Positions 8,361-18,100 are shown, numbered from the stretch's first letter. The stretch: 64,000 bases of DNA from Lachnospiraceae bacterium P6A3 (GCA_000702085.1 JNKP01000001.1:868001-932000), one strand, 5' to 3'. Made by a program: numbers and translations. Notes: generated from the letters alone by a model not told the origin.

Positions 8361-8885
8361 TTATACCTCGGGCTCGATAAGTCCGTATGTATCGCCCTTT
8401 CTCTTATAAACCACATTGACCTGGTCGGTCTCTGCGTTGATGAATACGTAGAAGTTATGTCCGAGGAGATCCATCTGCATGCATGCATCTTCGGGATACA
8501 TGGGCTTGATCTCGAATTTCTTGCTTCTAACGATCTTGATGCCGTCCTCATCAACGGTTTCAGCGGGAGCGAAGTCTGCGAGGTCGCCGGAAGCCTGATG
8601 TCTGTCGATGATCTTGTTGCGATACTTCTTGAGCTGTCTTTCGATGATCTCTTCTACCAGATCGATGGAGACATACATATCGCTGCTTGCCTGCTCGGAA
8701 CGGATGATAGTTCCTTTTACGGGGATCGTTACTTCAACCTTCTGCTCTTCTCTTACGACTGAGAGAGTTACATGAGCTGTTGTATCCTCGTCAAAATATT
8801 TTGACAGCTTGCCGATCTTATCTTCTACGGCAGCTTTGAGTCCGGGTGTTACAGTGGTGTTCTTACCGATGATGACAAATTTCAT
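8361..8885 (-). CDS. hpf: Long-form ribosome hibernation promoting factor
   Basis: About 174 residues. Binds the decoding centre of the 30S subunit and drives 100S ribosome dimer formation in stationary or stressed cells. The N-terminal domain (residues 1-105) has the HPF/RaiA fold pattern KFVIIGKNTTVTPGLKAAVEDKIGKL. A linker leads to the C-terminal dimerisation domain with KPMYPEDACMQMDLLGHNFYVFINAET, the mark of the long form (YvyD) found in Firmicutes. Two ATGs lie two codons apart (8891 and 8885). AGGTGAGGG abuts the first, so the second has the better spacing. A strong promoter lies at 9015-9043 and a terminator follows the gene. Confidence 0.93.
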   Translation of the reverse strand: MKFVIIGKNTTVTPGLKAAVEDKIGKLSKYFDEDTTAHVTLSVVREEQKVEVTIPVKGTIIRSEQASSDMYVSIDLVEEIIERQLKKYRNKIIDRHQASGDLADFAPAETVDEDGIKIVRSKKFEIKPMYPEDACMQMDLLGHNFYVFINAETDQVNVVYKRKGDTYGLIEPEV

Positions 8886-9014
8886 ATACATCCCTCACCT
8901 TCTATGTGATTTTTCGCATAGGCTTTCAGGTGCACGCTTTACGGTCTTTGTCTTTTTCCGGCCATCAGTGCGGGAAGGTTTGATGCCTGCCTTTTTGCTC
9001 TTTGCGTTGAAAAT

Positions 9015-9043
9015 ATATTACCATATTGGAAAACGTTTTTCAA
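9015..9043 (-). promoter_or_regulatory. Promoter of hpf
   Basis: TTGAAA (9038-9043), 17 bases, TAATAT (9015-9020) on the minus strand, giving a leader of roughly 120 bases ahead of hpf. Confidence 0.7.
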
Positions 9044-9070
9044 TTAAAAGAGGCATTTTTCAGAGAAACT

Positions 9071-9448
9071 TTAATCCTCGAAATATCCCTTGAATACAGC
9101 TCTTATTCCTTTTTCAAAATCCTCAAATCCCTCGGGAAAAGAACCCGCTCCCTGAGCCCAGAGAATGTTTCCGTCTTCATCTTCCGCTTCAAAAGAAAAA
9201 CCGGAAACCGATGATTCGTCAAACTCGTCGAATCCGTCCCATTTTCTGACTCCGCAGTCATTTATCAGTTTAACGACTTCATCCCACTCAGCCTGTGAAA
9301 TACCGACCTCGATTATCGGGTCGCCCATTTCGTCATACCAGACCATCTCGGGTCCTTCGTCGCTCTGTGCGAGAAATACCGAATAAGTGTCTTCCTCGGT
9401 CTCAGCCATATTCTCAAATCTTATGGAAAAAAAGCCTGTATCAGCCAT
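9071..9448 (-). CDS. Small acidic cytoplasmic protein, function unknown
   Basis: 125 residues, strongly acidic, with no signal peptide or membrane segment. It reads as a compact alpha/beta protein with phrases such as FSIRFENMAETEEDTYSVFLAQ and GFSFEAEDEDGNILWAQG, which suggests an immunity-protein or SMI1-like small domain, but I do not recognise the family. GGGAGG precedes the ATG at 9448 at good spacing, and an extended -10 (TG-T-TATAAT, 9485-9490) lies upstream. It stands alone between hpf and the divergent chemoreceptor gene. Confidence 0.65.
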   Translation of the reverse strand: MADTGFFSIRFENMAETEEDTYSVFLAQSDEGPEMVWYDEMGDPIIEVGISQAEWDEVVKLINDCGVRKWDGFDEFDESSVSGFSFEAEDEDGNILWAQGAGSFPEGFEDFEKGIRAVFKGYFED

Positions 9449-9484
9449 GTAAACCTCCCGGGAATCCCGTTTTCTTTTTTATAA

Positions 9485-9490
9485 ATTATA
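9485..9490 (-). promoter_or_regulatory. Extended -10 element for the acidic protein gene
   Basis: Minus-strand TGTTATAAT (TG-N-TATAAT) lies about 37 bases before the start at 9448. No good -35 is visible, as is common with extended -10 promoters. Confidence 0.4.
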
Positions 9491-9551
9491 ACACACGGTA
9501 CATACTATAATGCGACGGAATATGCGAATCCTTGTTAATTATTTATTTATG

Positions 9552-9580
9552 TAGACATTGCTATAAAATTATCAGATAAT
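9552..9580 (+). promoter_or_regulatory. Promoter of the first chemoreceptor gene
   Basis: TAGACA (9552-9557), 17 bases, GATAAT (9575-9580). The same two hexamers at the same spacing precede the second chemoreceptor (11473-11501). Confidence 0.6.
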
Positions 9581-9618
9581 TATAGGACCAGTTATAAAAA
9601 GCAAAGAGAGGGTAAAGT

Positions 9619-11367
9619 ATGAACATAATTAAAAATGCTTCAATGAAAGTAAAACTATTTGCTCTGTCACTGCCTCTAATTATTGCCGTAATCCTGTCCG
9701 TCTTAATGGCCAGTTATAAGATTGACAACACTGCCAAGGAAGTAACCGGGCTTTATTATGACAAGCTTTATACCATTAACACAAATCTGATCAACGCCGA
9801 CAGAGATTTCTATCAGGCAATGTCAGCAGCTGCAAAATATCATGAAGCATCTGCCGGTTTCGTATACATACCCGAAGAAATAGTCGCAGCCGCACTTGAT
9901 GATTTTGACAATAATGTCAATCAGGTAGCGGATAGAACCCGGACTGCAATCGAAATCGCAAAATCCGTAGACGAGCTCTACACCGGCACCACCAACGAAG
10001 GAGGAAGCACCTTCAAGGAAGCAGCCGAAGGATTCGAGAAAGCCTTTGCCGATTGGCAGAAGACATACGGTCTCAGAACCGGTGAAGGTTCCTGGGAAGA
10101 TTTCATGAACTCCTTTGAACCTGCAAGAGAATACCTCGACACAATGCAGGAAGTAACCGAAGTGTGGGCTGAGAATACCAACGCCGCTCTTACCGCTAAA
10201 AACAGGGCATCCAATATTGCGTTCATCGTTGTATATCTGATAGTCATTGTCTGCCTTGTCATATTCGTACTGCTCATCCTTCGCCAGATCACATCTTCAA
10301 TCGGTGAAGTTACTGTAGCACTCGACAATCTTGCATCAGGAAATCTCGGGCACACCTTCCCCGATGCCAAGGATATGGGCAGGGATGAACTGGGCAAGAT
10401 CCATCTCGCATCCAAGAACCTTTCGGACAAACTCAGCGATATCATAGGAAGCACCAAGGATATGTCGATACAGCTGTCCGCTTCCGGAAGCGAACTTGCT
10501 AACTCCGCAGACCAGGCATCACTGGCATCCGGCCAGGTATCCGATGCTGTAGGTGAAATCTCACAGGGTGCGGTTACCCAGGCTGAGAGCGTTGAAGTTG
10601 CGGCTCGTAACACTTCCGATATCGGCGACAATATCGATAAGATCAATGCGGTAATCAAGTCACTCTCCGATAAGACTGAGGACATGAAGTCCAGATGTAA
10701 CGAGACCATGGAGACCATGCGCGGACTCCTTGCTCAGAACGCTGAAGTTGTTAACAGCATGAAAGAGATCCACACTCAGATCTCCGCTACCAACGAAGCT
10801 GTTAAAAATATTGCGGAAGCTTCACAGATCATCACTGACATTTCATCACAGACCAATCTCCTGTCCCTTAACGCTTCCATAGAGGCAGCAAGAGCAGGTG
10901 AATCCGGAAGAGGTTTCGCGGTAGTCGCTACCGAGATCGGTAACCTTGCAGATCAGTCCGGTAACGCTGCGGTCAAGATCTCACAGATCGTTAAGAACCT
11001 TGTTGAAGAGTCAGAGAAGTCCGTTGCCACCATCGAAGAGATGAGCGTAGGCTTCGAGAAACAGAACGCACAGATCAACTCCACCGGAGACGACGTCAAG
11101 GCAATGGTTTCCGAGGTTAACGCTATCGCAAATGAGACAGATGTCATCTCCAATCAGGTTAACGATCTTAACTCCGCTAAGGAATCACTGGTCAACATCA
11201 TCTCCGAACTCTCCGCAGTTTCGGAAGAGAACGCAGCATCCACTCAGGAGACCAACGCTTCCATGGAAGAGCTCAATGCGACCTTCAGCCTCATCAGCGA
11301 TTCCGCAGGACAGCTCCGCCAGCTTGCCTCCGATCTCCAGGACAAGATCAGTTTCTTTACAACCTAA
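9619..11367 (+). CDS. Methyl-accepting chemotaxis protein 1
   Basis: 582 residues. Membrane chemoreceptor that controls CheA/CheW. One membrane segment near residues 10-30, an extracytoplasmic helical sensor region of about 165 residues (four-helix-bundle type, with DRDFYQAM and [13 protein letters not shown]), a second membrane segment near 195-217 ([22 protein letters not shown]), a HAMP domain to about 270, then a long coiled-coil signalling domain. The highly conserved tip reads [22 protein letters not shown], followed by [18 protein letters not shown]. It ends in SFFTT without a CheR-tethering pentapeptide. The ligand cannot be told. AGAGAGGG precedes the ATG. It is a close paralogue of the next gene, from which it is separated by a terminator. 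Confidence 0.93.
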   Translation: MNIIKNASMKVKLFALSLPLIIAVILSVLMASYKIDNTAKEVTGLYYDKLYTINTNLINADRDFYQAMSAAAKYHEASAGFVYIPEEIVAAALDDFDNNVNQVADRTRTAIEIAKSVDELYTGTTNEGGSTFKEAAEGFEKAFADWQKTYGLRTGEGSWEDFMNSFEPAREYLDTMQEVTEVWAENTNAALTAKNRASNIAFIVVYLIVIVCLVIFVLLILRQITSSIGEVTVALDNLASGNLGHTFPDAKDMGRDELGKIHLASKNLSDKLSDIIGSTKDMSIQLSASGSELANSADQASLASGQVSDAVGEISQGAVTQAESVEVAARNTSDIGDNIDKINAVIKSLSDKTEDMKSRCNETMETMRGLLAQNAEVVNSMKEIHTQISATNEAVKNIAEASQIITDISSQTNLLSLNASIEAARAGESGRGFAVVATEIGNLADQSGNAAVKISQIVKNLVEESEKSVATIEEMSVGFEKQNAQINSTGDDVKAMVSEVNAIANETDVISNQVNDLNSAKESLVNIISELSAVSEENAASTQETNASMEELNATFSLISDSAGQLRQLASDLQDKISFFTT

Positions 11368-11398
11368 GCTTATTCGAGGGGAAAATATTCTTTCTTTT

Positions 11399-11427
11399 GC
11401 CGGCTGCCGTTTGGCGGCCGGCTTTTT
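11399..11427 (+). terminator. Terminator after the first chemoreceptor gene
   Basis: GCCGGC-T-GCC and GGC-G-GCCGGC form a GC-rich stem around GTTT, followed by TTTTTG. Confidence 0.85.
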
Positions 11428-11472
11428 GTTTGGTTACAATTTTTTCATCTTTGTTAAATTTTTATGATTGTA

Positions 11473-11501
11473 TAGACAAGACGGGGGTCTATAAAGATAA
11501 T
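11473..11501 (+). promoter_or_regulatory. Promoter of the second chemoreceptor gene, with an inverted repeat
   Basis: TAGACA (11473-11478), 17 bases, GATAAT (11496-11501), identical hexamers to the first chemoreceptor promoter. A perfect inverted repeat TATAGAC (11471-11477) / GTCTATA (11487-11493) overlaps the -35 and spacer and could be an operator. The first promoter lacks it. Confidence 0.6.
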
Positions 11502-11557
11502 GAAAGCAAGTATTGACGCATAGGAAAACGGTACACGAAATTTGGAAAGGATAAAAA

Positions 11558-13303
11558 ATGAAAGCATTAAAAAATGTAAAGATTGGATGGAAACTTTTTG
11601 CTCTTGCACTTCCTCTTGTCATTGCAATCGTAATATCCGTTGTTGTAACGGGTCTTAAGATAAAAGATACCGAAGCCGAAGTAACTTCGGTTTATTACGA
11701 CATGCTCTATCAGGTTAACAACAATCTCGTCAGTGCGGACAGAGATCTGTACAGAGCCCTGAACGGAGCTACATATTATTACAATTATCACGGAACCGCA
11801 GGAATGTTCGAGAGCATGGTTTCCACAAACCTTCAGGAATATAAAGACGGAAAAGAAGGACTTGTAGATAAGGTTGCTGCGGCAGCAGAGATCGCATCCG
11901 CCAATGAAACTCTCTACAGAGGCATTACCTGTGAAGAAGGAGAAACCTTCGAAGAAGCCTATCAGGCATTTGTAGAGTCTTTCGAAAGATGGGACAGTCA
12001 GTATGACATCGAAGCGGATACCGGTTCATGGTTCCATTACCAGACAACATTCATCACCGCCAGAAGACATATGGCTAACATGATGGAGATCACAGAGATC
12101 TGGGCAGAACAGGAACATGAAGCACTCATGGCAAGAAATGCTGCAGCGATAGTTTCTTACTCCGCCGTATATGCGGTTGTTATCGTATTACTGATCCTCC
12201 TGGTTGTTCTTATATTAAGACAGATCACTTCCGGCATTAAGGAAGTGACCAAATCAATCGACGAGCTTTCAAACGGAAATCTCAGACACAGCTTCCCCGA
12301 TGAAAAGGATATGGGCAAGGATGAGATAGGCCAGATTCACAGAGCAGCGAAGAATCTTTCTGTTAAGCTTGATGAGATCATAGGACGCACCAAGGAAATG
12401 TCCGATCACATAAACATTGCGGGAACCGATCTTGCGGAATCATCCAATCAGGCAACACAGGCTTCCGAGCAGGTTCTCCAGGCAGTCGATGAAGTATCCC
12501 AGGGTGCAATAAACCAGGCTGAAAGCGTAGAAACCGCATCTAACAATACCAAGGATATCGAGGCCAACATCGGACGCATTACTTCCATTGTCTCCGCTCT
12601 TGCAGATAAGACCGAGACCATGAAGGATAAGTGTAACGAGACCATGGAGACCATGCGCGGACTCCTTGCACAGAATAAAGAAGTCGTAAACAATATGCAG
12701 GCGATCCATTCACAGATTTCCGCAACCAATGATGCGGTCAAGAATATCGCCGATGCATCCAAGATCATTACGGACATTTCTTCACAGACCAATCTTCTCT
12801 CACTCAACGCTTCCATTGAAGCCGCAAGAGCAGGTGAAGCAGGAAGAGGATTCGCAGTCGTTGCGGAGGAGATCGGTAATCTGGCAGACCAGTCCGGTAA
12901 TGCAGCGGTTCAGATCTCAAAGATTGTTAAAGAGCTTGTTGATGAATCCGCCAAGTCCGTTGCAACCATCGAAGAGATGAGTGTAGGATTCGAAAAACAG
13001 AACACTCAGATTGATGCCACCGGCAAAGATGTTCAGGAAGTTGTTGATGAAGTGATCGATATCACAAATCAGACCGAAGAGATCACTTCACAGATAAAGA
13101 GTCTCATCGATTCCAAGGAATCACTTGTGGGAATCATTAATGAACTATCCGCAGTATCCGAAGAGAACGCAGCATCAACCGAAGAGACCAACGCGGCAAT
13201 GCAGGAACTCAATGCAACATTCAGTCTTATCAGCGAATCCGCGGAGCAGCTCCAGCAGCTTGCCGAGGAACTCAAGGACAATATCAGTTTCTTCAACGAC
13301 TAA
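11558..13303 (+). CDS. Methyl-accepting chemotaxis protein 2
   Basis: 581 residues with the same architecture as its upstream neighbour: membrane segment near 12-32, helical periplasmic-side sensor, second membrane segment near 195-217, HAMP, and a signalling coiled coil with the tip [26 protein letters not shown] split over the usual hairpin. The HAMP and signalling parts are nearly the same as in the first receptor, while the sensor region differs clearly. This points to tandem duplication followed by divergence of ligand specificity. AAAGGATAAAAA precedes the ATG. A bidirectional terminator follows. Confidence 0.93.
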   Translation: MKALKNVKIGWKLFALALPLVIAIVISVVVTGLKIKDTEAEVTSVYYDMLYQVNNNLVSADRDLYRALNGATYYYNYHGTAGMFESMVSTNLQEYKDGKEGLVDKVAAAAEIASANETLYRGITCEEGETFEEAYQAFVESFERWDSQYDIEADTGSWFHYQTTFITARRHMANMMEITEIWAEQEHEALMARNAAAIVSYSAVYAVVIVLLILLVVLILRQITSGIKEVTKSIDELSNGNLRHSFPDEKDMGKDEIGQIHRAAKNLSVKLDEIIGRTKEMSDHINIAGTDLAESSNQATQASEQVLQAVDEVSQGAINQAESVETASNNTKDIEANIGRITSIVSALADKTETMKDKCNETMETMRGLLAQNKEVVNNMQAIHSQISATNDAVKNIADASKIITDISSQTNLLSLNASIEAARAGEAGRGFAVVAEEIGNLADQSGNAAVQISKIVKELVDESAKSVATIEEMSVGFEKQNTQIDATGKDVQEVVDEVIDITNQTEEITSQIKSLIDSKESLVGIINELSAVSEENAASTEETNAAMQELNATFSLISESAEQLQQLAEELKDNISFFND

Positions 13304-13313
13304 GATTACGGCA

Positions 13314-13350
13314 AAAAAGAACTCACCCCATGCGGGTGGGTTCTTTTTTT
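13314..13350. terminator. Bidirectional terminator between convergent chemoreceptor and sugar transporter operons
   Basis: AAAAAAGAACTCACCC and GGGTGGGTTCTTTTTTT pair around CATGC, with A and T runs on both sides. It can end both the plus-strand chemoreceptor transcript and the minus-strand ABC transporter transcript. Confidence 0.85.
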
Positions 13351-13434
13351 ATATGACAAAGGAACGATTCTTCATGCCTGCGAGGGGTGGAAGGCAATCG
13401 AACCGTTCCTAAGTCAAACTGTTGTCACTTGCGA

Positions 13435-14463
13435 TTATTTCTTGCTCTTGTTTCTTTTATTCAGAACAACGCTCTGAAGGAGGATAAAGAAACAAAGCAT
13501 TCCGCCTGTGGTGATACTCTGCCACCAGGGATCGTTAAGTCCGCTGGATACAACGATCTTCTTGATGGTGGTAAGAGTCAGGGTTCCGAAAAGTGTTCCG
13601 AGCACGTTACCTACACCGCCTGTAAGAAGCGTTCCGCCTATGATGGAGGATGCAATCGCATTCATTTCCATTCCTGCTGCATTCGTAGCATTTCCCGCAC
13701 CGGTATGCATCATAAATACATAACCTGAAATTCCGCTGAGGAGTCCGCTTATCACATAACTTGCAAAGCGGGTTCTTTTTACGTTGATACCGAGCATGAG
13801 TGCGCTCGTCTGGTTTCCGCCGATAGCATAGAAGTTACGGCCGAGGCGTACATACTTAAGAAGGATAAATATAACTACCACGCATACAAGAGCGACCACT
13901 ACGCCCAGTTCCATACGGGCGGGAACGAAATTGCCGTTCTTGGCGGTATATCCGAGTGCATCTATCTCTATCTTAATATCGCGAAGTCTTGCAAATCCTT
14001 CATGTTCAACCTTCTGGGGATTAACAGAGAGGATCGTGGTCATACCTCTTGCAAAGAACATTCCCGCAAGTGTTACTATGAAGGGCTGGATCTCAAGATA
14101 ACTTATCAGAAATCCGTGTACAAGTCCGAAAGCAAGTCCGATGCCAAGAGCAAGGAGTATCGAACCGGCGATGCTTCCTCCGCCGTTCAGATACAGTACA
14201 CAACTCATTACTACGAGTGATGTCACCGCACCGACACTGATGTCAATTCCTGCGCCGATCATTACGATGGTAAGTCCGCATGAAACGATTATGAGTGAAG
14301 CATTATCGTTGAGCATATCAAAGATCTGCTGTGCATGCAGGAAGCCTCCCTGCAGGAGTGCCATTGCCAGAAGATACATTGCCACGAAAATGACAATGGT
14401 GATACTCATCAGAAGTTGTGCGTCCGTAAGCGGCTCACGTTTAAAACCTGTTTTGCTTTTCAT
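13435..14463 (-). CDS. yjfF: Sugar ABC transporter permease, YjfF type
   Basis: 342 residues, about eight to ten membrane segments, in the BPD_transp_2 (RbsC-like) permease family. Diagnostic stretches are SCGLTIVMIGAGIDISVGAV near residues 60-80 and NAIASSIIGGTLLTGGVGNV near 270, the loop that contacts the ATPase. In E. coli YjfF pairs with YtfT as a heterodimeric channel for galactofuranose. Substrate identity here is by analogy with that gene set. The ATG lies one base after the stop of the YtfT-like gene (TAA-C-ATG), so translation is coupled. It is the last gene of the operon. Confidence 0.85.
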   Translation of the reverse strand: MKSKTGFKREPLTDAQLLMSITIVIFVAMYLLAMALLQGGFLHAQQIFDMLNDNASLIIVSCGLTIVMIGAGIDISVGAVTSLVVMSCVLYLNGGGSIAGSILLALGIGLAFGLVHGFLISYLEIQPFIVTLAGMFFARGMTTILSVNPQKVEHEGFARLRDIKIEIDALGYTAKNGNFVPARMELGVVVALVCVVVIFILLKYVRLGRNFYAIGGNQTSALMLGINVKRTRFASYVISGLLSGISGYVFMMHTGAGNATNAAGMEMNAIASSIIGGTLLTGGVGNVLGTLFGTLTLTTIKKIVVSSGLNDPWWQSITTGGMLCFFILLQSVVLNKRNKSKK

Positions 14464-14464
14464 G

Positions 14465-15544
14465 TTACTGAGCTCCTTTCAAAGACGTCTTCGGCTTGCT
14501 TACAAGAATCTTCGAAACAAACCTGCCGAATTTCTCTTTAACGACCGGAGATCCTATAACAACAAGAAGGATTATTACTATCGCCTTGTATGCCTTAACA
14601 TCCGTGGATGAAACCTTCATGGCATAGAGTGTAATGGTGAGCATCTGGATTACGTAAGCACCCATAATACTTCCGCCGATTTTAAACTTACCGCCTCCGA
14701 GATTGTTTCCTCCGATTGCAACTGCAAGGATCGTATCCATCTCGATATCAAGAAGAAGTGTTTCATGGTTGATAAGTCCGAGACGGCTTACACCGATACT
14801 TCCGGATACCGCTACGCAGACACCGAGGATGATGAACGAAAGCAGCTTGATGAATGTTGAATTGATACCGTTTAATCTTGCAGCGCTTCCATTGATACCT
14901 ACGGACTGAGTAAGAAGTTCAAGTGATGTGAACTTGAATAACAGTTTAAAAACAATCGCCATTGCGATAACGATAAGAACCGGTGTCGGAACGGGAATAC
15001 CCGGGATGAAACTTCCGATAGCGGAAATAATGGGACTGCTGAGAGTGGGCGTTGCACCGCCGTTGATCCAGTATGCGATCGATCTTCCGCATGTATAAAG
15101 TATCAGCGTCGCTATCATCGGCTGAATCTTAAAAACGGCAACGAGTGTTCCGTTGAACGTTCCGAAGATCATGGCGACCAGACATGCACAGATGAAAGCC
15201 AGAAGAACTTTGCCGCCGTTTATGTCGGGAGAAGTCTTTAGTACCTTTACAAATACGCTTCCTGCGATCGCTGCAGCAGCACCTACGCTTATGTCCTGTC
15301 CGCCGCAGGCTGCGGTTACGAGTGTCATTCCCATTGCGAGTATCGCAAGCTCGCTCGCGCCGTTTATGATACTGATAAGGTTTCCGGCCAGAACTATATT
15401 GCCGTCATTGTTATGAGAGATTCCTACACTGAAAAAGGAGGGATCTCTTATGAGATTGAAGATTACCAGCAGGGCTATTGCGATAAGTGGTATGGTAAGC
15501 TGCCCGAGGCCTTTGCCGAATATCTTTTTATTTACTTTTGACAT
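14465..15544 (-). CDS. ytfT: Sugar ABC transporter permease, YtfT type
   Basis: 359 residues of the same permease family: GMTLVTAACGGQDISVGAAAAIAG in the first half and MDTILAVAIGGNNLGGGKFKIGGSI in the ATPase-contact loop. Partner of the YjfF-type permease next to it. The ATG directly follows the TAA stop of the ATPase gene (TAAATG), and its ribosome site (GGGAGGTGAGG) lies inside the end of that gene. The set of one binding protein, one fused ATPase and two distinct permeases is typical of the YtfQRT-YjfF galactofuranose importer. Confidence 0.85.
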   Translation of the reverse strand: MSKVNKKIFGKGLGQLTIPLIAIALLVIFNLIRDPSFFSVGISHNNDGNIVLAGNLISIINGASELAILAMGMTLVTAACGGQDISVGAAAAIAGSVFVKVLKTSPDINGGKVLLAFICACLVAMIFGTFNGTLVAVFKIQPMIATLILYTCGRSIAYWINGGATPTLSSPIISAIGSFIPGIPVPTPVLIVIAMAIVFKLLFKFTSLELLTQSVGINGSAARLNGINSTFIKLLSFIILGVCVAVSGSIGVSRLGLINHETLLLDIEMDTILAVAIGGNNLGGGKFKIGGSIMGAYVIQMLTITLYAMKVSSTDVKAYKAIVIILLVVIGSPVVKEKFGRFVSKILVSKPKTSLKGAQ

Positions 15545-17044
15545 TTAAGCCTCACCTCCCGCAATTGTCTTCATGACCTGAGTCTGGTTAAGATCCGCAC
15601 CCTTAAGTTCGCCTACGATATGTCTGTCACGCATTACGATAAGTCTGCTGCATGTTCTGAGCATTTCTTCTACTTCGGATGAAATGAAAGTTACGCTCAC
15701 GCCGTCTTCGGCAAGTTTCAAAACCAGTTTCTGGATCTCAAGCTTGGTACCTACATCGATTCCTCTTGTGGGTTCATCAAGGATCAGGTAATCGGGATGA
15801 GTAAGAAGCCATCTTGCAAGGATAACCTTTTGCTGGTTACCGCCGCTTAAGGATCCGACAGGAGTTTCACGGCTCGCGGTCTTTATGTTCAGAACCTTGA
15901 TGTATTCATCAGCAAAAGCTTCCGATTCGCTTCTGCTGATGGGTTTGAACATACCGTTCATGACCTGAAGCGCGAGAATGATATTCTCTCTTACGCTGAG
16001 CTCGGCAATGATACCGTCGCGTTTTCTGTCCTCTGCCAGATATCCGATACCGTTCTTCATAGCCTCGATCGGTTTGGTTATCTTAACGGGCTTGCCCTTG
16101 ATCTTAACTTCACCGCCGTTTACTTTATCCGCACCAAAGATCGCTCTTACGCTCTCACTTCGTCCGGAACCGAGGAGTCCGGTAAAACCGTTAACCTCAC
16201 CTTTTCTTATCGAGAAGTCAAACGGCATCGCGTCGCTGCTTGAAAGTCCCCTTGCTTCGTAGAAGACTTCCTTTTCCTTAACTTCCTTCACATCGGACTC
16301 ACCAAGATCATTAAGCTCGTCGAGTTCTTTACCGATCATCTTGGAGACAAGCTCTACCTGGGGAAGTTCCTCGGTAAGATATTCACCGACAAGTTCTCCG
16401 TTTCTGAGTACCGTTATTCGGTCGCTTACTTCGTATACCTGCTCAAGGAAATGAGTTACAAATATTATTCCTACACCCTGTGACTTCAGATCCCTCATCA
16501 GTTTGAAAAGCATGTTGACTTCCTTGTCATCAAGTGAGGATGTTGGCTCATCGAGTATAAGAACCTTACACTTCATGTCAACGGCACGGGCTATGGCGAC
16601 CATCTGCTGAACCGCGAGAGAACAGTCACCAAGCTGCTGCGTGCTTCTTGCGGGAATATTCAATCTTCCGAGGATCTCATCCGCTCTTTTTTCATACTCT
16701 TTATGTTTAATCCATGCCCTGTCTTCTCTTCCGATGAACATATTCTCGGCAACCGTCAGATTGGGGCATAAGGTTATTTCCTGATATACTGTGCTGATTC
16801 CGTTATTCTGTGCATCCTGAGGAGAATGGATGGAAATGCTCTGTCCTTCGACAGTGATCTCTCCGCCGTCCATTCTGTAAACACCTGTAAGAACTTTAAT
16901 AAGAGTCGATTTTCCCGCTCCGTTTTCTCCCATCAGAGCATGGATCTCGCCTTTTCTGAGTGTAAAATCCACCCCGTTAAGTGCCAGCACTCCGGGGAAT
17001 GTTTTATTGATATGACGCATTTGCAGTAATACTTCGTCCTGCAT
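15545..17044 (-). CDS. ytfR: Sugar ABC transporter ATP-binding protein, two fused ATPase domains
   Basis: 499 residues, the usual length of RbsA/MglA/YtfR-type tandem ATPases. The first domain has Walker A GENGAGKSTLI, a weak signature (CSLAVQQMVAIARA) and Walker B ILDEPTSSL. The second has a degenerate Walker A around GLLGSGRSES, a good signature SLSGGNQQKVILARW and Walker B LILDEPTRGID. Such asymmetry is normal in this family. GGAGG precedes the ATG. A terminator-like hairpin separates it from the upstream binding-protein gene, so it may be made at a lower level than the binding protein. Confidence 0.9.
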   Translation of the reverse strand: MQDEVLLQMRHINKTFPGVLALNGVDFTLRKGEIHALMGENGAGKSTLIKVLTGVYRMDGGEITVEGQSISIHSPQDAQNNGISTVYQEITLCPNLTVAENMFIGREDRAWIKHKEYEKRADEILGRLNIPARSTQQLGDCSLAVQQMVAIARAVDMKCKVLILDEPTSSLDDKEVNMLFKLMRDLKSQGVGIIFVTHFLEQVYEVSDRITVLRNGELVGEYLTEELPQVELVSKMIGKELDELNDLGESDVKEVKEKEVFYEARGLSSSDAMPFDFSIRKGEVNGFTGLLGSGRSESVRAIFGADKVNGGEVKIKGKPVKITKPIEAMKNGIGYLAEDRKRDGIIAELSVRENIILALQVMNGMFKPISRSESEAFADEYIKVLNIKTASRETPVGSLSGGNQQKVILARWLLTHPDYLILDEPTRGIDVGTKLEIQKLVLKLAEDGVSVTFISSEVEEMLRTCSRLIVMRDRHIVGELKGADLNQTQVMKTIAGGEA

Positions 17045-17057
17045 ATCTGTTCCTCCT

Positions 17058-17101
17058 AAAAAACGGCGCAGCCATTACTGTTTATACAGCACAGCTGCGC
17101 C
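17058..17101 (-). terminator. Attenuator-like hairpin between binding-protein and ATPase genes
   Basis: GGCGCAGC pairs with GCTGCGCC (17065-17072, 17094-17101), with an inner CTGT/ACAG helix, and on the minus strand GTTTTTT follows. It lies inside the operon, just before the ribosome site of the ATPase gene, so read-through rather than full stop is likely. Confidence 0.75.
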
Positions 17102-17119
17102 ATTTATCAGATCATGAGA

Positions 17120-18100
17120 TTATTCGCCCAAACCGTAAGTGTCGATATCTGCCTGGGTAAGAGTGGTTGCATCAAATCCCTTTTCTTCATTGATGATAAC
17201 CTTGGTGGTAACAGTGGTCTTTCCCTGAATGATGTCGCTGATGATCTGTGCCTGGAAAGGTGAGCACTGTCCGTCATAGTTCCAGTTTCCTGCAAGGAGC
17301 TCTCTGAGTGCCCATCTGTTGCAGTCGAATCCCATAACGATAACTTTGCCGTTTACGCCATGGGTAATTCCTGCTTCGTCAAGTGCTGCTACAGCGCCCT
17401 TAGCCATTCCGTCGTTCTCTGCATAGATTACGTTGAAGTCTGCGCCGCTGTTGATAACGGATTCAACGATCTTCTTAGCTTCTGCTTCGTCCCAGGTAGC
17501 GGTCTGCTGAACTACGCAGTTCATAGCGCCTGATGCGAACTGAGCGTCAAGAGCACCGGTACGTCCGATCTGAGCGTCGGAACCCATAGCACCCTGGATA
17601 TGGATTACGTTGTAGGTGTCAAGCTTCTGATCAAGGAGCCACTGAACTGCGGTATCGCCTTCAGCTGCCATGTCGGAAACAACTGCTGCCTCATAAAGGC
17701 TCTCATCTACATCGATCATACGGTCGAAAAGGAAAACTTTGATTCCGGCTTCCTTAGCCTTCTTAAGAACTTCGTCCCAGCCTGTGGTCTCGGCTGCGGA
17801 AATAAGAAGATAGTCAACGCCTTCGGTAATGAATCCCTGAGCTGCCTGAAGCTGCTCATCATTCTTGATGCTGTAGAAGGTCTTGAGCTCATAGCCGTTA
17901 GCCTCTGAGAAAACTGCCTCCATGTCCTTAACGTTAGCTTCACGATAGCCTGACTCTGAAGGGGGATTATTGATTACGCCGACTTTGATGAGTCCGTCGC
18001 CGCTTCCGGAATTTCCGGATCCTCCTGAGCTTCCGCAAGCAGTAAGTACGAGCGATAACGCAAGTACTCCTGACATTAACAATGCCTTAAACCTTTTCAT
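17120..18100 (-). CDS. ytfQ: Sugar-binding lipoprotein, YtfQ type
   Basis: 326 residues. The lipoprotein signal ends in LSLVLTAC22, so it is anchored at the membrane outer face, and a Gly/Ser-rich linker follows. The body is a periplasmic-binding-protein type I (ribose-binding-like) fold: IKVGVINNPPSESGYREANVKDM, FLFDRMID, VIHIQGAMGSDAQIGRTGALDAQF and YAENDGMAKGAVAALDEAG. These phrases match the YtfQ galactofuranose-binding group. The first gene of the transporter operon, preceded by GGAGG. Expression is probably controlled by the adjacent two-component system. Confidence 0.87.
   Translation of the reverse strand: MKRFKALLMSGVLALSLVLTACGSSGGSGNSGSGDGLIKVGVINNPPSESGYREANVKDMEAVFSEANGYELKTFYSIKNDEQLQAAQGFITEGVDYLLISAAETTGWDEVLKKAKEAGIKVFLFDRMIDVDESLYEAAVVSDMAAEGDTAVQWLLDQKLDTYNVIHIQGAMGSDAQIGRTGALDAQFASGAMNCVVQQTATWDEAEAKKIVESVINSGADFNVIYAENDGMAKGAVAALDEAGITHGVNGKVIVMGFDCNRWALRELLAGNWNYDGQCSPFQAQIISDIIQGKTTVTTKVIINEEKGFDATTLTQADIDTYGLGE

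Noticed and set aside
13360-13410. tRNA or tRNA-like gene
   Set aside because: A seven-base acceptor-like stem and a GGTTCGATT-like segment are present, but the element is only about 51 bases and has no anticodon or D arm.
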